A stretch of 64,000 bases of DNA from positions 4,030,001-4,094,000 of the forward strand of contig JAPVLO010000059.1 of NCBI GenBank assembly GCA_027257055.1, read 5' to 3'. A model generated the notes under the pieces. The model searched no databases and was not told where the DNA came from. It was given only the letters and a program-made list of their open reading frames with translations. Positions 21,285 through 32,970 of this stretch are shown here, piece after piece. The translations under genes were made by a program, and so were the position numbers. The DNA comes from Cephalopachus bancanus (taxonomy: Eukaryota > Chordata > Mammalia > Primates > Tarsiidae). Position 1 is the stretch's first letter; each line of letters starts with the position of its first letter.

Positions 21285-22062
21285 CCCACAGCGTCTCCTG
21301 CCTCTTCGGCTGACATGGCCCCCATCAGCTCTGGGTCTTCCACCTGGACATCCTCCGGCATCCCTTTCTCCTTTGTTTCCATGGCGACGGGGATGGGCCC
21401 CTCCTCCAGCGGCAGCCAGGCCACGGTGGCCTCGGTGGTCACCAGCACGCTCCTCGCCGGCCTGGGCTTTGGCGGCGGCGGCATCTCCTCCTTCCCCAGC
21501 ACCGTGTGGCCCACGCGCCTCCCAACGGCTGCATCGGCCAGCAAGCAGGCGGGCCGGCCCGTCCTGGCCACCACAGAGGCCTTGGCTTCTCCGGGGCCGG
21601 ATGGCGACTCGGCACCCACCAAGGACAGCGAGGGCGCTGAGGAAGGGGAGAAGGACGAGAAAAGCGAGAGTGAGGACGGGGAACGGGAGCACGAGGAGGA
21701 TGGGGAGAAGGACTCCGAGAAGAAGGAGAAGAGTGGGGTGACCCACGCTGCTGAGGAGCGGAACCAGACCCAGCCCAGCGCCACGCCCTCATCTCCCAAC
21801 AGGACCGCCGAGGAGGGGGGGCATCAGACTATACCTGGGCACGAAGACCACCCCGCTGTCCACACAGACCAGCCGGGCCAGAGGAGGGATGCCATCCCAG
21901 GCCTGGACCCTGACACGGTCACCTCCACCCAAGTGCCCCCCACAGCCACAGAGGAACAGTATGCAGGGAGTGATCCTAAGAGGCCCGAGATGCCGTCTAA
22001 AAAGCCGATGTCCCGAGGGGACCGATTTTCCGAGGATAGCAAATTTATCACTGTTAATCCAG
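21285..22062 (+). CDS. PTPRG: PTPRG exon: long Ser/Thr/Pro-rich and acidic extracellular stalk
   Basis: This 778-bp exon (259 codons plus one base) encodes nearly all of the extracellular stalk. It begins [16 protein letters not shown]. The first third is rich in Ser, Thr, Ala and Gly ([28 protein letters not shown]), as in an O-glycosylated mucin-like region. The middle (about 21625-21740) is a highly charged Glu/Asp/Lys tract ([20 protein letters not shown]). The last third is Pro/Thr-rich and ends [12 protein letters not shown]. Sequons NQT and NRT are present. No globular domain is visible. The acceptor follows a long pyrimidine tract ending ttgccag; the donor is gtaagt at 22063. The exon is GC-rich and opens long spurious reading frames in other frames. 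Reading through the donor would add about 27 residues before a stop near 22143; I see no AATAAA close by to support such a soluble form. Confidence 0.96.
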
Positions 22063-22163
22063 GTAAGTGGCGCTGGTCCTCTTTGGGGGTTCCTGCTGCT
22101 GTGTACAGTCCCATCCTTTTTCTAAAACTTGGGAATAGAGAGTGATTCATATTCTTGGAAGCT

Positions 22164-22462
22164 GGCCAGGTGCAGTGGCTCATGCCTGTAATCCCAGCCC
22201 TTTGGGAGGCTGAGGTGAGAGGATTGCCTGAGTTCGGGAATTTGAGACTATCCTAGGCAACACAGCGAGACCTTGTCTCCACCCAAAAAAAAAAAAAAAT
22301 TAGCCATTCATGGTAGCATGTGCCTGTAGTTCCAGCTACTCTGAAGGCTGAGGTGGGAAGATCTCCTGAGCTCAGAAGGTCAAGGCTGTGGTGGACCGTG
22401 ATTGTGCTGCTGCACTTCAGCCTGGGTAGCAGAGTAAGACCCCGACTCAAAAAAAGAAAAAA
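22164..22462 (+). repeat. Alu element
   Basis: Sense Alu ggccaggtgcagtggctca to aagaccccgactcaaaaaa, about 100 bp after the stalk-exon donor. Confidence 0.92.
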
Positions 22463-23743
22463 AACCCCTGGAATTCTATATGTCTCTGATGTAAAAGATG
22501 TGCATGCAAGAGTGTGTGTGCATTTGTGTGTCCCTATTTTATTCTAAGAAGAACTTACTCTCTTTGCTGGAATAAGTATGTCCTTGATGTTTGTTTCCCT
22601 GCCTTAGAGCAACTCCAGGGGCTTCACCCAGGCAGTGATATAAATTAATGAAAAAGGCATCGATCTTAAGAAATTTATTCATTAAGATTTCATTCCTTAT
22701 CCACTCAGGACATCTATTCATAGATGGCCAGTTTTGTGCCAAGCACAGGGTGAGATGATGGCTCAGGCGAGCATAGTCTCCGCCTCTGGCATCTTATGGT
22801 ATAAAGGGGAGGGCCGAGAGGTGACAGGCAGCAGCTAGCTAGAGGTCATGCCTGAAAGTTGCAGAGCAGGAACGTTAGGAAGCCAGCAAGCTGGATGGTT
22901 AACTGGCTAGCCAGAACACCAGCTAAATGCTGTTTTCGATTGTGAATTAGTGATAGAAGAAAGAAACAGGATGCTGTTCAAGAGAATTGTGGGAGGACAG
23001 GGACCTAACTCAACAAAGAAAGGTTGTTCTGGAGAAGTAGCCTTTACATTGAAACTAAAGAATGAAAGGCTTCAGCCTGGGGAGGGCTGGTATTAGCTCA
23101 GGTCTTCTCTCCCAGAGAGGACCATTGCTGCATGAATGAGCCAGTTCTAGACCGCAAGGCCAGGGCATGCGCGTCTCACCTGGCCCTTACTGGTCAGTAG
23201 TGGCAATTTTGCTGCCCTGTCTTATGCTCAAATCTTAATGAAGCATCCTGAAAGTTCTGCAAGGGAGCCATAAGCATGAGGGGTTGTTATTGTGTTGAGG
23301 GGTTTTCTTAATAAGAAATTCTTCATTTTGCCAGACTACAAGATGTTTAGCAACAATTTTTTTTTTTGCGTCTAAGCTGTTGTGGAGTTATAAGAGTGCA
23401 AAAAAAAAGCAACTGGTAAATATTTATTTGCTTTTGCACTTGTAAACATTAAAATTCATCTAAAGCTGAGATCTCGTATGTTAAGATACAACTTAGAATA
23501 AATTTTCATGTTTTGAATTACTTTCCTCTGAAAGCTGGTATGAACTAATTTTTTGAAGGGAGGGTCTCCTAAGGGGTGTTGCCCCATTTTGTTGTGGTTT
23601 GGGGGAAGGTGCAGAGGGGTGTTTTATGGAATCGGGTGAAGGAAATGTGGGGCCACTTGGGAAGCTGTTCCTGTGTCAACAATGACATTCCCTCTAGGAA
23701 CTGCGATGAAAAAGTTGAATGTCTTGCGTTTGAAGAGATTAAA

Positions 23744-24620
23744 GAAAGATGCATGGAATGCCCACTGTATCCCAGGCACCAGACTAGGCATTTACAGTGG
23801 AACATAGGTCAGATCAGACTTCTGTTCTTCTGGGGTTTACATTCCAATGGGGGGAGCTTGAGAATGTTCCAGTAAACAAATGCATACCTTTAGATAGCCT
23901 TAATTGCTGGAGTCGGCGAGGAGGACAGTGTAATGCTCAGTAGCCAAGGATGACCTTTGAGCAGAGACCCAAGTAGTGAGAAGGAGCAGAGGTCCTTGGA
24001 AGGTCATTCTAGGTTGTGGGAACAGCAGGTCCAGAAACCCTAAAGTGGAGATGAATTTGGATCGGTCAAGGAGCTACCAGAAGGCCAGTGTCATTAGGCC
24101 TTAGAGCATGAGGAGAAGAGGAAGGGAACGAGTTCAGAGACTGGCAGAGCTCAGATAAGGAACGGGCTCGTCAGCCATGCTGAGGATTTGGTTCTATTAG
24201 AAATGGGAAACCAGGCCTGGGCATAGTGGCTCAGGCCTGTAATCCCAGCACTTGGAGAGGCCGAGGTGGGAGGATCACTTGAGCCCAGGAGTTTGAGACC
24301 AACCTGGGCTACAGAGTATTTGGTGTGATAGTACTTACCTGTAGTCCCAGTTACTAGGGAGGCTGAGGTGGGAGGGTCATACTCCATCCTGGGCAACAGA
24401 ATGAAGACTTCAACTTGAAAAAGGAAAGAAATGGTAAGTTTCCACAGAGGAGTTACTCATCTGATGAACTTTCTTGAAGATCACTCGGGCCTCTGTACGG
24501 AGGTGATGCAGGGGAGGCAAGAACGGACTTGGAAGCCCAGTTAGCAGGCACTGGTGATGGTGGCGTGGACTAGTATGTTTTCTGCGAAAAAAAGTGGCGG
24601 CCTTGGAATTGATTTTCAAA
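23744..24620 (+). repeat. Old LINE-like repeat, family not assigned
   Basis: Colinear with the copy at 38.95-40.13 kb: ggcaccagactaggcat, ggggtttacattccaatgg, tttgagcagagacccaag, gggaacagcaggtcc, gatcactcgggcctctg. An Alu sits inside. Confidence 0.55.
24211..24430 (+). repeat. Alu element with internal deletion
   Basis: Sense Alu: gggcatagtggctcaggcc, then a shortened middle and a deleted part of the right arm (gggagggtcatactccatcc), ending caacttgaaaaagg. Confidence 0.85.
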
Positions 24621-25027
24621 CTTTATGGTTCGGCCTCTGGACTAATGGCTCTGGCCAAGTAATAATAGCCTACTCCTCTTAAACGTTTATCTGACCTCAC
24701 TCCTGAAAAATATGGTAGCTTAGAACTTAGGTTGGGAGTATTCAGTTTGAGAGACAGGAGAGAGGTGGGACCGGGACTGCTTCAAGTAGGTGGAAATAAG
24801 TTCTTGCCATCACTGTCAGATTCCACATTCCAGGGAAAAGGGAGAAAAACCAGCTGGTAAACCTTGGGCACTGCCAACTCCAGGTGTGGGACAAGTGGGT
24901 CTCTAGTTCGTTCCAGGTATCTGAGAGCATCCACCACCTTGACTTCTGGAATCAGATCAAGCGGGTTCTGCAGGCAAGTCTTTGCTCCGGGTCCTCATCT
25001 GTGAAGTGATGATAATGATAGTCCTTA

Positions 25028-25468
<441 letters not shown>

Positions 25469-25539
25469 AATAATCATGATAATGATGATCATAATGATGA
25501 ACATGCAGATAATGATGATGATGATGATGAACATGCAGT
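25469..25539 (+). repeat. (ATG)n-type microsatellite in an Alu tail
   Basis: taatcatgataatgatgatc and (atg)n with a duplicated atgaacatgcag word at about 25496 and 25526. Confidence 0.9.
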
Positions 25540-25670
25540 TGACTGCCATTCAAAGTGACCCCCCAGGCCATTGCCTTGCTGGACTCTGGTGTGGCCATGT
25601 GCTCTTTGAGCTATGGCTGTTGCCAGGCTTCCTGATTTTGGCCCCCTCCCCCACCTTGAGGAGGTGAATC

Positions 25671-25702
25671 TTCTCTCTCTCTCTCTCTCTTTCTCTCTGT
25701 CT
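25671..25702 (+). repeat. (TC)n microsatellite
   Basis: Runs of ctctctct interrupted once by ttt and once by gt. Confidence 0.9.
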
Positions 25703-25913
25703 CATTTACTTTTAAATAAACTATATTTTCTAATTAAAAAAAAATAACCACCTCCCAGAATTCCAGCCCTTCCCCAACACTGGGAAATCAGGGCTTCTCC
25801 CTAGCCACCTTCAGCTCAGTGGGAAGGTCTTCCTCTTCCTAAGGCTGAAAAGGCTCTCCCTTCAGAATTTCAGGCAATTCAAATTTGAAAGCAGTAGTAG
25901 TGGTTGTTTAAGC

Positions 25914-26132
25914 CAGGGATCAACAAGCTTTTTCAGTAAAAGACCAGATAGCAAATACTCTCAGCTTTGCAGAGCACAGGTCTCTATTGAAACTACTCAA
26001 TTCTGCCTCGTGGCATGAAAGCAGCTATCGACAATATTTAAATGAGCAGGTGTGACTGTATTCCAATAAAACTTGGTTTTCAAAAACAGGCCTGATTTGG
26101 GCCTGACCTGTCATTTGTCGACTCTTGGTTCA
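25914..26132 (+). mobile_element. hAT-type DNA transposon fossil
   Basis: Sense copy: gatcaacaagctttttcag, aaagaccagatagcaaatac, gaaactactcaattctgcc, ccaataaaacttggttttc, ending tcatttgtcgactcttgg. Confidence 0.75.
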
Positions 26133-26300
26133 GGCAGAAATGTGTGTGTGCCTATCGGTTAATAAAAGGTGTGAGTAACTTGAGGGTGAAACCAGCCCCC
26201 ATCAGTGCATGATCCCCAAGGTCTCACTTCACTTCCATCAACCCTCACCCCAGCTTGTTCTTTTTAAAAAGAAATCACCATCATTTTAAAGTTAATGGTG

Positions 26301-26596
26301 ATTTTTTTTTTTTTGAGTTGGAGTCTCACTATGTCGCCCAGGCTGGAGTGCAGTGGCATACTCACAGCCACCCCAGTATCAACCTGCTGTACTTCGGCAA
26401 TCCTTCTGCCTCAGCCTTCCAAGTAGCCAGAACTACAGGCATGCACTACCATGCCTGACCAATTTTTTTATTTATTGTAGAGACAAGGTCTCGCCAAGTT
26501 GCCCGGGCTGGTCTCAAACCCATGGGCTCAGGCAGTCCACTTGCCTCGGCCTGCCAAAGTACTGGGATTACAGGTTGAGCCACTGAACCTGGCCAA
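26301..26596 (-). repeat. Alu element
   Basis: Antisense Alu: poly-T, gagttggagtctcactatgt, end gagccactgaacctggcc. Flanked by the words ttaatggtgatttttt and ccaatggtgatttatttt, a likely target duplication (aatggtgattt). Confidence 0.92.
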
Positions 26597-26944
26597 TGGT
26601 GATTTATTTTAAAGACTGTGTGTTCATTTGTTTTAAATCTCTTCTACAAATGTTTTCTTCTTAAGTAAAAACAATTATTCTGATTTAGTCCCTGAAAAGA
26701 GTTGAAAAATTTAAAGTTACAACTTATGCTATATTTTTGCAAGTTTTTTTTTTTTTTACAATATTTCCAAAAGGGTTGTTTTAAGTTTCTTTGATGTTTG
26801 ATAAGGTTTAAGTACTATGAGTAGAAGCTTTAATATTATCTCCCAAGAAAGGAGACTTTTTCTACAGAAGAAGTGATGCGCTCAGACGCCTACAGAAATC
26901 AGACAAGTAATGTCAATGAGAAAAAAAGGATCAGGTGTTAGACA

Positions 26945-27070
26945 TTAGGGGGTGGTAAGGACTGCAGCAAATTAGAGAGCATATGTCCTGTCTTAAAGGG
27001 GGCCATCTTACTCAGTTCCAACTGACTGTTGCCAGTAGGAATGTCTAGTAAGCCAGAAATCCAGGTTTTT
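26945..27070 (+). repeat. Unassigned dispersed repeat, copy A
   Basis: Similar to 32848-32970: cattagggggtggtaaggac, gcagcaaattagagagc, cagttccaactgactgttgc, cagtaggaatg. The family was not recognised. Confidence 0.45.
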
Positions 27071-27624
27071 GTGAAGTGAGTTCATATTTTAAAAACAATT
27101 TTTCTCTCCCTTTTTAAAAAAACATGGGCAAACTAAATACATCCCTGGGCCAGGACACTCTGCTATAGTGTTGATTGCTAGAGTTACAACTGCCCAGGAA
27201 GCCTCTCAGAAGGATTGGAGGCCTGCATGCAGTCACTGCCGCTCGCAAGGCACCTCCCTAGTACAGAGCCCTCAGCTGGGCATGGGCTACGTGGAAATTC
27301 AGTATAGGGTCCCTTCCTCAGGAGCCACAGCCTGAACGTGGAGGCAGCCCCAAAACCAGCTGATGCGGTCAAAAGTGCTTGGGGTGGTATGCAGTACCAC
27401 ATGCCCTAGAAAAAACATTTCAGACTCTGCATAGTCCACAGGCACATTGTTTAGTGCTGGGGTTTTTGTTTTTGTTTCCTTCAATCAGGGAAACTCATTT
27501 TGTTTGTTTGTCTGTTTTATAATCAACTCTTGCTCGGAACCCCAGTATGTCAACATTCATCACTGGAGGTTTACTGACCACCTCTTCTGGGTCAGCCCTG
27601 AGTCAGGTGCTAAGGGGATGGTCC

Positions 27625-27710
27625 AGTTCAGGGGCCAGCATACTGCCTACAGCCAAGAGGCCATATCTGGCCCATGGCCTGCGCTTATGTGGCCCATGAG
27701 CCTAAGGGTG
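27625..27710 (-). mobile_element. hAT-type DNA transposon fossil, short
   Basis: aggggccagcatactgcc, tacagccaagaggccatatc and tggcccatggcctgcgc match one end of the antisense hAT family seen at 18.8 kb. Confidence 0.55.
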
Positions 27711-27879
27711 TACAGAGCCAGCTGGAGCCTCTGGACTGCTGTTTTGCTTTGAGCCAGAGTGGAGGGTGCTGAGCTCCTGCTGCCCCAGTCATTTGGGCAG
27801 ACTCCGAGGTGTCTCTTAAGAACCTTCGAGCTCTCAGGAACCCAACCTGACAATCTTTGATTACAGAAATAATAATAGC

Positions 27880-28100
27880 ATCATCAGTGAACATCTGTGT
27901 GGTGCTGGCTCTGCCCGTGCTGGAGGCCAGCTCTTATGTCACTGATCCTGCCACACTCCCTGAACATTATGCTGTCATCGTTGCCGCCATCACACCAGTG
28001 AGGCTCAGGAGATTAAGGAATGTGCCCAGGGCCATGGGAAGACAGAGCCCACACATGGCTCTTGGCTCCATGGTTCAGGCGAGCCCACCCCAAGTGGTGC
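27880..28100 (-). repeat. MIR-like remnant
   Basis: Order of ggaggccagctcttatgtcac, ccgccatcacaccagtg, aggctcaggagattaagg and aatgtgcccagggccatg fits an antisense MIR. Confidence 0.5.
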
Positions 28101-28228
28101 TACCTTCCTCCTGGCTTTGGTGCTAGTTCCCAGAGTAAGCACCATCAGATGATTTCAGATGAGATATTAATCATTAAGTGAAAGTTTTAATGTGTGCTTT
28201 TTAAAAGAGACCAACTTTCCATTTATGG

Positions 28229-28439
28229 CAGAGGTTCTCAACCTGGGGCAGTTTTGTCTGTCTCCCCAGGAATATTTGGCAGTATCTGGAGACATTTTTG
28301 GTTGTCACCATTTTTGGTTGCTGGCATCTAGTGGGTAGAGGCTGAGGCTGCTGCTAAATGTCATACAGTGCACAGCACAGCCCAGGACCAGAAATTATCT
28401 GGTCCAGAATGTCAACAGTACCAAGGTTGAGAAACCCTG
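28229..28439 (+). mobile_element. MER5A hAT-Charlie element
   Basis: gcagaggttctcaacctggg, ggagacatttttggttgtc, ctggcatctagtgggtagag, ggttgagaaaccctg: complete MER5A pattern. Confidence 0.88.
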
Positions 28440-29412
28440 ATTTGTAGTGTTCATATAAAGTTTCCTTTTAGAAGAAGTTTACTTGGGGGGGAAAACATAG
28501 TTAAAGACAAAATTAAGTAACAGTACAGTTTCACGAAGATAGGGCAGAAATTGTGAATGCAACACCCAACTGTCTGGAGACTGGGAACATTGTGGCACAC
28601 TTTATTTAAAATAAATTATATCCGGCACTTGTATAAACTGTCAGAAGTTGTTTTCAGCCAAGACTAGTTTTGTTGGTCAGTTTCTTTTTGGAGAGATGTG
28701 TTCTTTATACTCTGCTCACCCCTACTTCAGGTTGTCATCTCCCTGGCATGTCCATGGGAACTAGGTTGGGGCAACTTGAAGAGGTTATTCGGCTGCCAGT
28801 ATGGTTTGGTTGCCTCCCAGAAAGTATCTTAGTCCTTGGAAGTTTCTGTTTCCTACTGCCTGATCTTTGAACTAAGACATATTAAATCTTGTTGTGTAGA
28901 AAACCAGACCCCTCCAAGTCGATTTCTAAGAGGTTGGGTCAAGAATTCAGGTTGTATATTGACGTAAGAGTAGTATACAGTTTCTGTCCCTGACTGACGT
29001 TGGAACCATGGGATCTTGCAGCCAAGTGTCTGTGGTGGCAGTCTGGTAGGTTGGGACTTGGCATATTTATGGGGCTTAGAAGTAAATTAGGATTTACCAA
29101 ATGTCCCCAGTTTCCCAAGACCTGGTTGGAATAGAGACCATCGATGAGTTACGCTGTGTGAGATGGTAAGGGAGCACTTACCCACAGGCACCCTAGGCAG
29201 TGATTCGAATGGTGCTCTTATCCTACCCACACGTGTGAACACAGACCCAAGCCTTGCTGCAGGAGAATGTATGTATTTGCAACCGACAAACAATCATTTC
29301 TCTGTAACTGTGATTTAGGTAACATCAGGCCTCCAGAAAAAGAAAGACCATTTTATGGCCCTGTACAAAAGCAGCTGCCTTATCACTTCATACCCGTTAG
29401 GATGGCTACTAT

Positions 29413-29414
<2 letters not shown>

Positions 29415-29466
<52 letters not shown>
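29415..29466 (+). repeat. (CA)n microsatellite within the L1
   Basis: About 26 uninterrupted CA units in the transcribed orientation. Confidence 0.97.
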
Positions 29467-29470
<4 letters not shown>

Positions 29471-29587
29471 ATAAGTGTTAGCAAAAATGTGGAGAGATGG
29501 AACTCTCTGTGTACCACTAGTGGAAAATTGAAAATAGAATTATCATATGATTTAGCAACTCCACTTCTGGGCATACAGCTGGTCCCT

Positions 29588-29880
29588 TTTTTTGTTTTTT
29601 GAGTCAGAGCCTCATTCTGTCACCCAGGCTGGAGTGCAGTGGCACACTCACAGCCACCCCAGCGTCGACCCACTGGGCTCAGGCAATCATTCCACCTCAG
29701 CCTTCCAAGTATCCGGACACTACAGGTGTGCGCTATCATACCCAGCTAATTTTTTATTTATTGTAGAGATGAGATCTCACCAAGTTGCCCAGACTGGTCT
29801 TGAACCCCTGGACTGAGGCAATCCTCTCTCCTTGGCCTCCCAAAGTGCAGGGATTACAGGCTTGAGCCACCGCACCCGGC
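29588..29880 (-). repeat. Alu element
   Basis: Antisense Alu: tttttgttttttgagtcagag to gccaccgcacccggcc; adjoins the Tigger-like element. Confidence 0.92.
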
Positions 29881-30304
29881 CACAGTTGAGTCTTGAACAT
29901 GAGCTTGAACTGCACGCAACCACTTAGACACGCGTTTTCTTCCACCTCTGCCACCCCTGAAACAGTAAGACCACACCTCCTCTTCCTCCTTGGCCTACTG
30001 AATGTGAAGACAATGAGGATCTTTTTGATGATCTACTTCCACTTAATGAGTACTAAATATATTTTTTATTCCTTATGATTTTTAATAACATTTACCCCTC
30101 TTTATTGTAAGCATATAGTCTCGTATAACACCAACAACCTACAAAATATGTGTTAATCAACTGTTTATGCTATCAGTAAAGCTTCCAGTCTACCGTAGCC
30201 TATTAGTAGTCAAGTTTTTGGGAGTCAAAAGTTATACATGGATTTTCAACTGCGCAGGGACTGGTGCTCCTAACTCCTGTGTTGTTCAGAGGTTAACTGT
30301 GTAC
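29881..30304 (-). mobile_element. Tigger-like non-autonomous DNA transposon (MER8/Tigger3 type)
   Basis: The ends are inverted repeats: cacagttgagtcttgaac at the left, and at the right gttgttcagaggttaactgtg, whose complement starts cacagttaacctctgaac. The body has ccacctctgccacccctg, gatgatctacttccacttaa and aatatgtgttaatcaactg. Family name is from recall. Confidence 0.7.
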
Positions 30305-30480
30305 CCAACAAGATCAAAAGCAGTATTTCAAAGAGTTACCTGTACACCCATATTCGTAGCAGCATTATTTGCAATAGCCAAGAGGTAGAAGCAACCCAAG
30401 GGTTCATCAGTGAATGAAGCAATAACCAAAATGAGATATACATTCAGTGGATATTATTCAGTCTAAAAAGGAAGGACAAG

Positions 30481-30774
30481 TCGAGCTCGGTGGCTCAGCC
30501 TGTAATCCCAGCGCTTTGGGAGGCTGAGGTGAGTGGATTGCCTGAGCCCGCGGGTTCGAGACCCGCCTGGGCAACTTGGCGAGACCTCATCTCTACAATA
30601 AATCAAAAAATCAGCCGGGCGTGGTAGCGCGCACCTGTAATTCCTGCTACTTGGAAGACTGAGGCGGAAGGATCGCCGGAGCCCAGCAGGTCGAGGCTGT
30701 GGTGGCCAGGAGCGGCCACTGCACTCCAGTCTGGGTGGCAGAGTGAGACTCCAACTCAAAAAAAAAAAAAAAGG
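30481..30774 (+). repeat. Alu element, well-preserved strepsirrhine-like type
   Basis: Sense Alu gtcgagctcggtggctcagc, linker tacaataaatcaaaaaatca, right arm gcccagcaggtcgaggctgt, end gagactccaactc plus 15 A. Little decay, so probably one of the younger insertions here. Confidence 0.93.
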
Positions 30775-31140
30775 GAAGGACATCCTATCACGTGCTACAA
30801 CATGGATGAACCTTGAGGACATGATGCTAAGTGAAATAAGCCAGTCACAAAAACACAAATTCTGTATGATTCCAGCTATATAGAGTACCCAGCAGAGTCA
30901 AATGTGTAGAGACAGAAAGTAGAATGGTGGTTGCCAGAGACTGGTGGAAGGGGGCAATGGGGAAGTTGTTTAATGGGTATAGAGTCGCAATTTTGCAAGA
31001 TGAAAAAGTTATGGAGATTGGTTGCACAACAATATGAATATACTTAATATCACTGAATGATACCCTTAGAAATAGTTAAGATGGTTCATTTTGTGTTGTG
31101 TGTGTTTTATGTTTTTGTTTTTAAGTATGTTTTTTTAAAA

Positions 31141-31458
31141 AAAGCTGACCAGATACAATATCTCACCCCTATAATTCTAGCACTTTGGGAAGCTGAGGTG
31201 GGAGAATCGCTTGAGGCCAGGAGTTCAAGACCAGCCTGTACAACAACAACAAAAAATAGAAGAGCAACTATCTCTAAAAAAACAACAGAAAAATTAGCCA
31301 GGCATAGTGGTGTGTGTCTGAAGTCCTAGCTACTTGGGAGGCTAGGTGGGAGGATCACCTGAGCCCAGGAGGTCGAGGCTACAGTGAGTCTTGATCATGC
31401 CACTGTGCTGCAGCCTGGGTGACAGAGCAAGACCCTGTCTCAAAAAAAAAAAAAGAAA
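31141..31458 (+). repeat. Alu element, diverged
   Basis: Sense Alu gctgaccagatacaatatct to agcaagaccctgtctcaaaa; older (J-like) sequence. Confidence 0.9.
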
Positions 31459-31494
31459 GGCAGCCATCTTAATTCCCGGATGCAGGCAGTTTTT

Positions 31495-31771
31495 TGTTTG
31501 TTTTTTTTTTTGAGTTGGAGTCTCACTCTGTTGCCCAGACTGGAGTGCAGTGGCTGTTCCGGGCCACTGCAGCCTCGACCTGCTGGGCTCCGGCGATCCT
31601 TCCGCCTCAGCCTGCCAAGTAGCCGGAATTACAGGCATGCGCTACCACACCCAACTGATTTTTTGATTTTACTGTAGAGATGAGATCTCACTGCCCAGGC
31701 AGGTCTCGAACCCGCGGGCTCAAGCAATCCACTCACCTCAGCCTCCCAAAGCCCGGGATTATAGGCGTTGT
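31495..31771 (-). repeat. Alu element
   Basis: Antisense Alu flanked by the target duplication aggcagttttt at 31484-31494 and 31772-31782. Forms a close inverted pair with the preceding sense Alu. Confidence 0.95.
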
Positions 31772-32847
31772 AGGCAGTTTTTAATGAGTGGTGTTACTCA
31801 GAACAATTGCAGTGAGGTTGCCCACGATGGAAATAGGCTTCACACTTATGAGTATGCAGATTGTCTTTCTCTTTCTCCTTCTTGCAAATAAAAGAACCTT
31901 GCTTTTTCCCTGCTCCTGGATAGAGACCTCACAGATCCAAGCTAGCTTTAGCCTTGACACCAGAGGGTTCTTGTCCTGTAACAGAAGTTGAGCCCTCAGT
32001 GGCAGGGAGGAGGCGTTTCAGATGGGTCCATCTGATGTATCGCTGCCTGTAGCATTTATAGTACATTGTACTCCGTTTTTATTTGCTTCTACTGGGATGA
32101 GAGCCAAGCCAGTAAAAGGCAAACAGCATTAATTCAGTGATGACATATGCCACTGAAAACTGTTTTTCTTTTCTTTTTTTTTTAAATTTTTTTTAAAAAG
32201 CAGAATGGAGGCACTTGACTCAGATTCTGCTGGGTGCTGAAAGAAAGGCTGGGAGGAGGAAGGGCTGTGGGGAGGTTGTGAAACCTCACCTCCTTCCTGC
32301 ATGTGCCCAGAGAGGGTTAGTTAGTGTTTTGCTCCAAGTTCGTTTGGAAGGCGTTTCTGAAGCAGGCTCATTCTTTGAGTCAAGGCTCTGGCTGGGTCTC
32401 ACATCTTCTGACTCTTCTCCTGAGGCCAGCAGTTCATCTGCATGTCACAGCCTTCCGGGGAGGGGTGGCTATCGTTCGACACCCCTTTTCCCATTGTTGT
32501 TCTCCACACGCTGGTCCACGTTCATTGAGGAGAGTGGACTGTTTTACAGGCAGAGCAACAGCATGATTCGTTTCTAATTGAGTGAAAAATAAGTCTCTTA
32601 AAAAATAAATGGCATTGGAGAAAGCTGCTTTGTACAGAACTAGTCTTTTCTCGGAAGAGATATTAGGATCATGGTTAGAAGTTTATTAAATCACAATGTG
32701 TGCTTTTGATCTGGCTGCCTTTCTAAAAGACCCAGGTTGGTGTTGTTCTGCTGATTCGCTGGGTCAGAGTGCCATCCTGAAGATTGAAATTCGGCTGGGT
32801 AGAGCAAGCTGGCAGTAGGAACCAGGGGTGAGGAAAGCTGGTCTGGT

Positions 32848-32970
32848 GTGTGCATTAGGGAGTAGTGAGGACTGTGGCAAACCAGGGAGACATGCCCCAT
32901 TGGAAGGGATTATGCTGCTTGGTTCCGGCTGATGTTTGCCATGTGGGAATTCAGACTTTCGTTGCCAGCC
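32848..32970 (+). repeat. Unassigned dispersed repeat, copy B
   Basis: Similar to 26945-27070: cattagggagtagtgaggac, gtggcaaaccagggagac, ttggttccggctgatgtttg, ccatgtgggaatt. Confidence 0.45.

Larger units (their letters stand above)
29370..31140 (+). mobile_element. Old L1 3' region, split by later insertions
   Basis: Sense L1 pieces in order: 29370-29586 (cacttcatacccgttaggatg, tatgatttagcaactccac), 30305-30480 (caaagagttacctgtacacc, attcgtagcagcattatttg) and 30775-31140 (acaacatggatgaaccttg, agaatggtggttgccagag). Between them lie an Alu, a Tigger-like element and another Alu. Confidence 0.8.

Noticed and set aside
21107..21799. 230-residue open frame on the minus strand, and a 156-residue frame on the + strand, overlapping the stalk exon
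   Set aside because: Both are low-complexity shadows of a GC-rich, Ser/Glu-rich coding exon; they have no recognisable domain and the + strand frame fits PTPRG splice sites and peptide.
22063..22145. Read-through tail after the stalk exon as a soluble PTPRG isoform
   Set aside because: A stop follows within 30 codons, but no polyadenylation signal lies nearby and the donor is strong (gtaagt).
30541..30570. tRNA-like B box (ggttcgagacc)
   Set aside because: It is the internal promoter region of an Alu; no tRNA cloverleaf is present.
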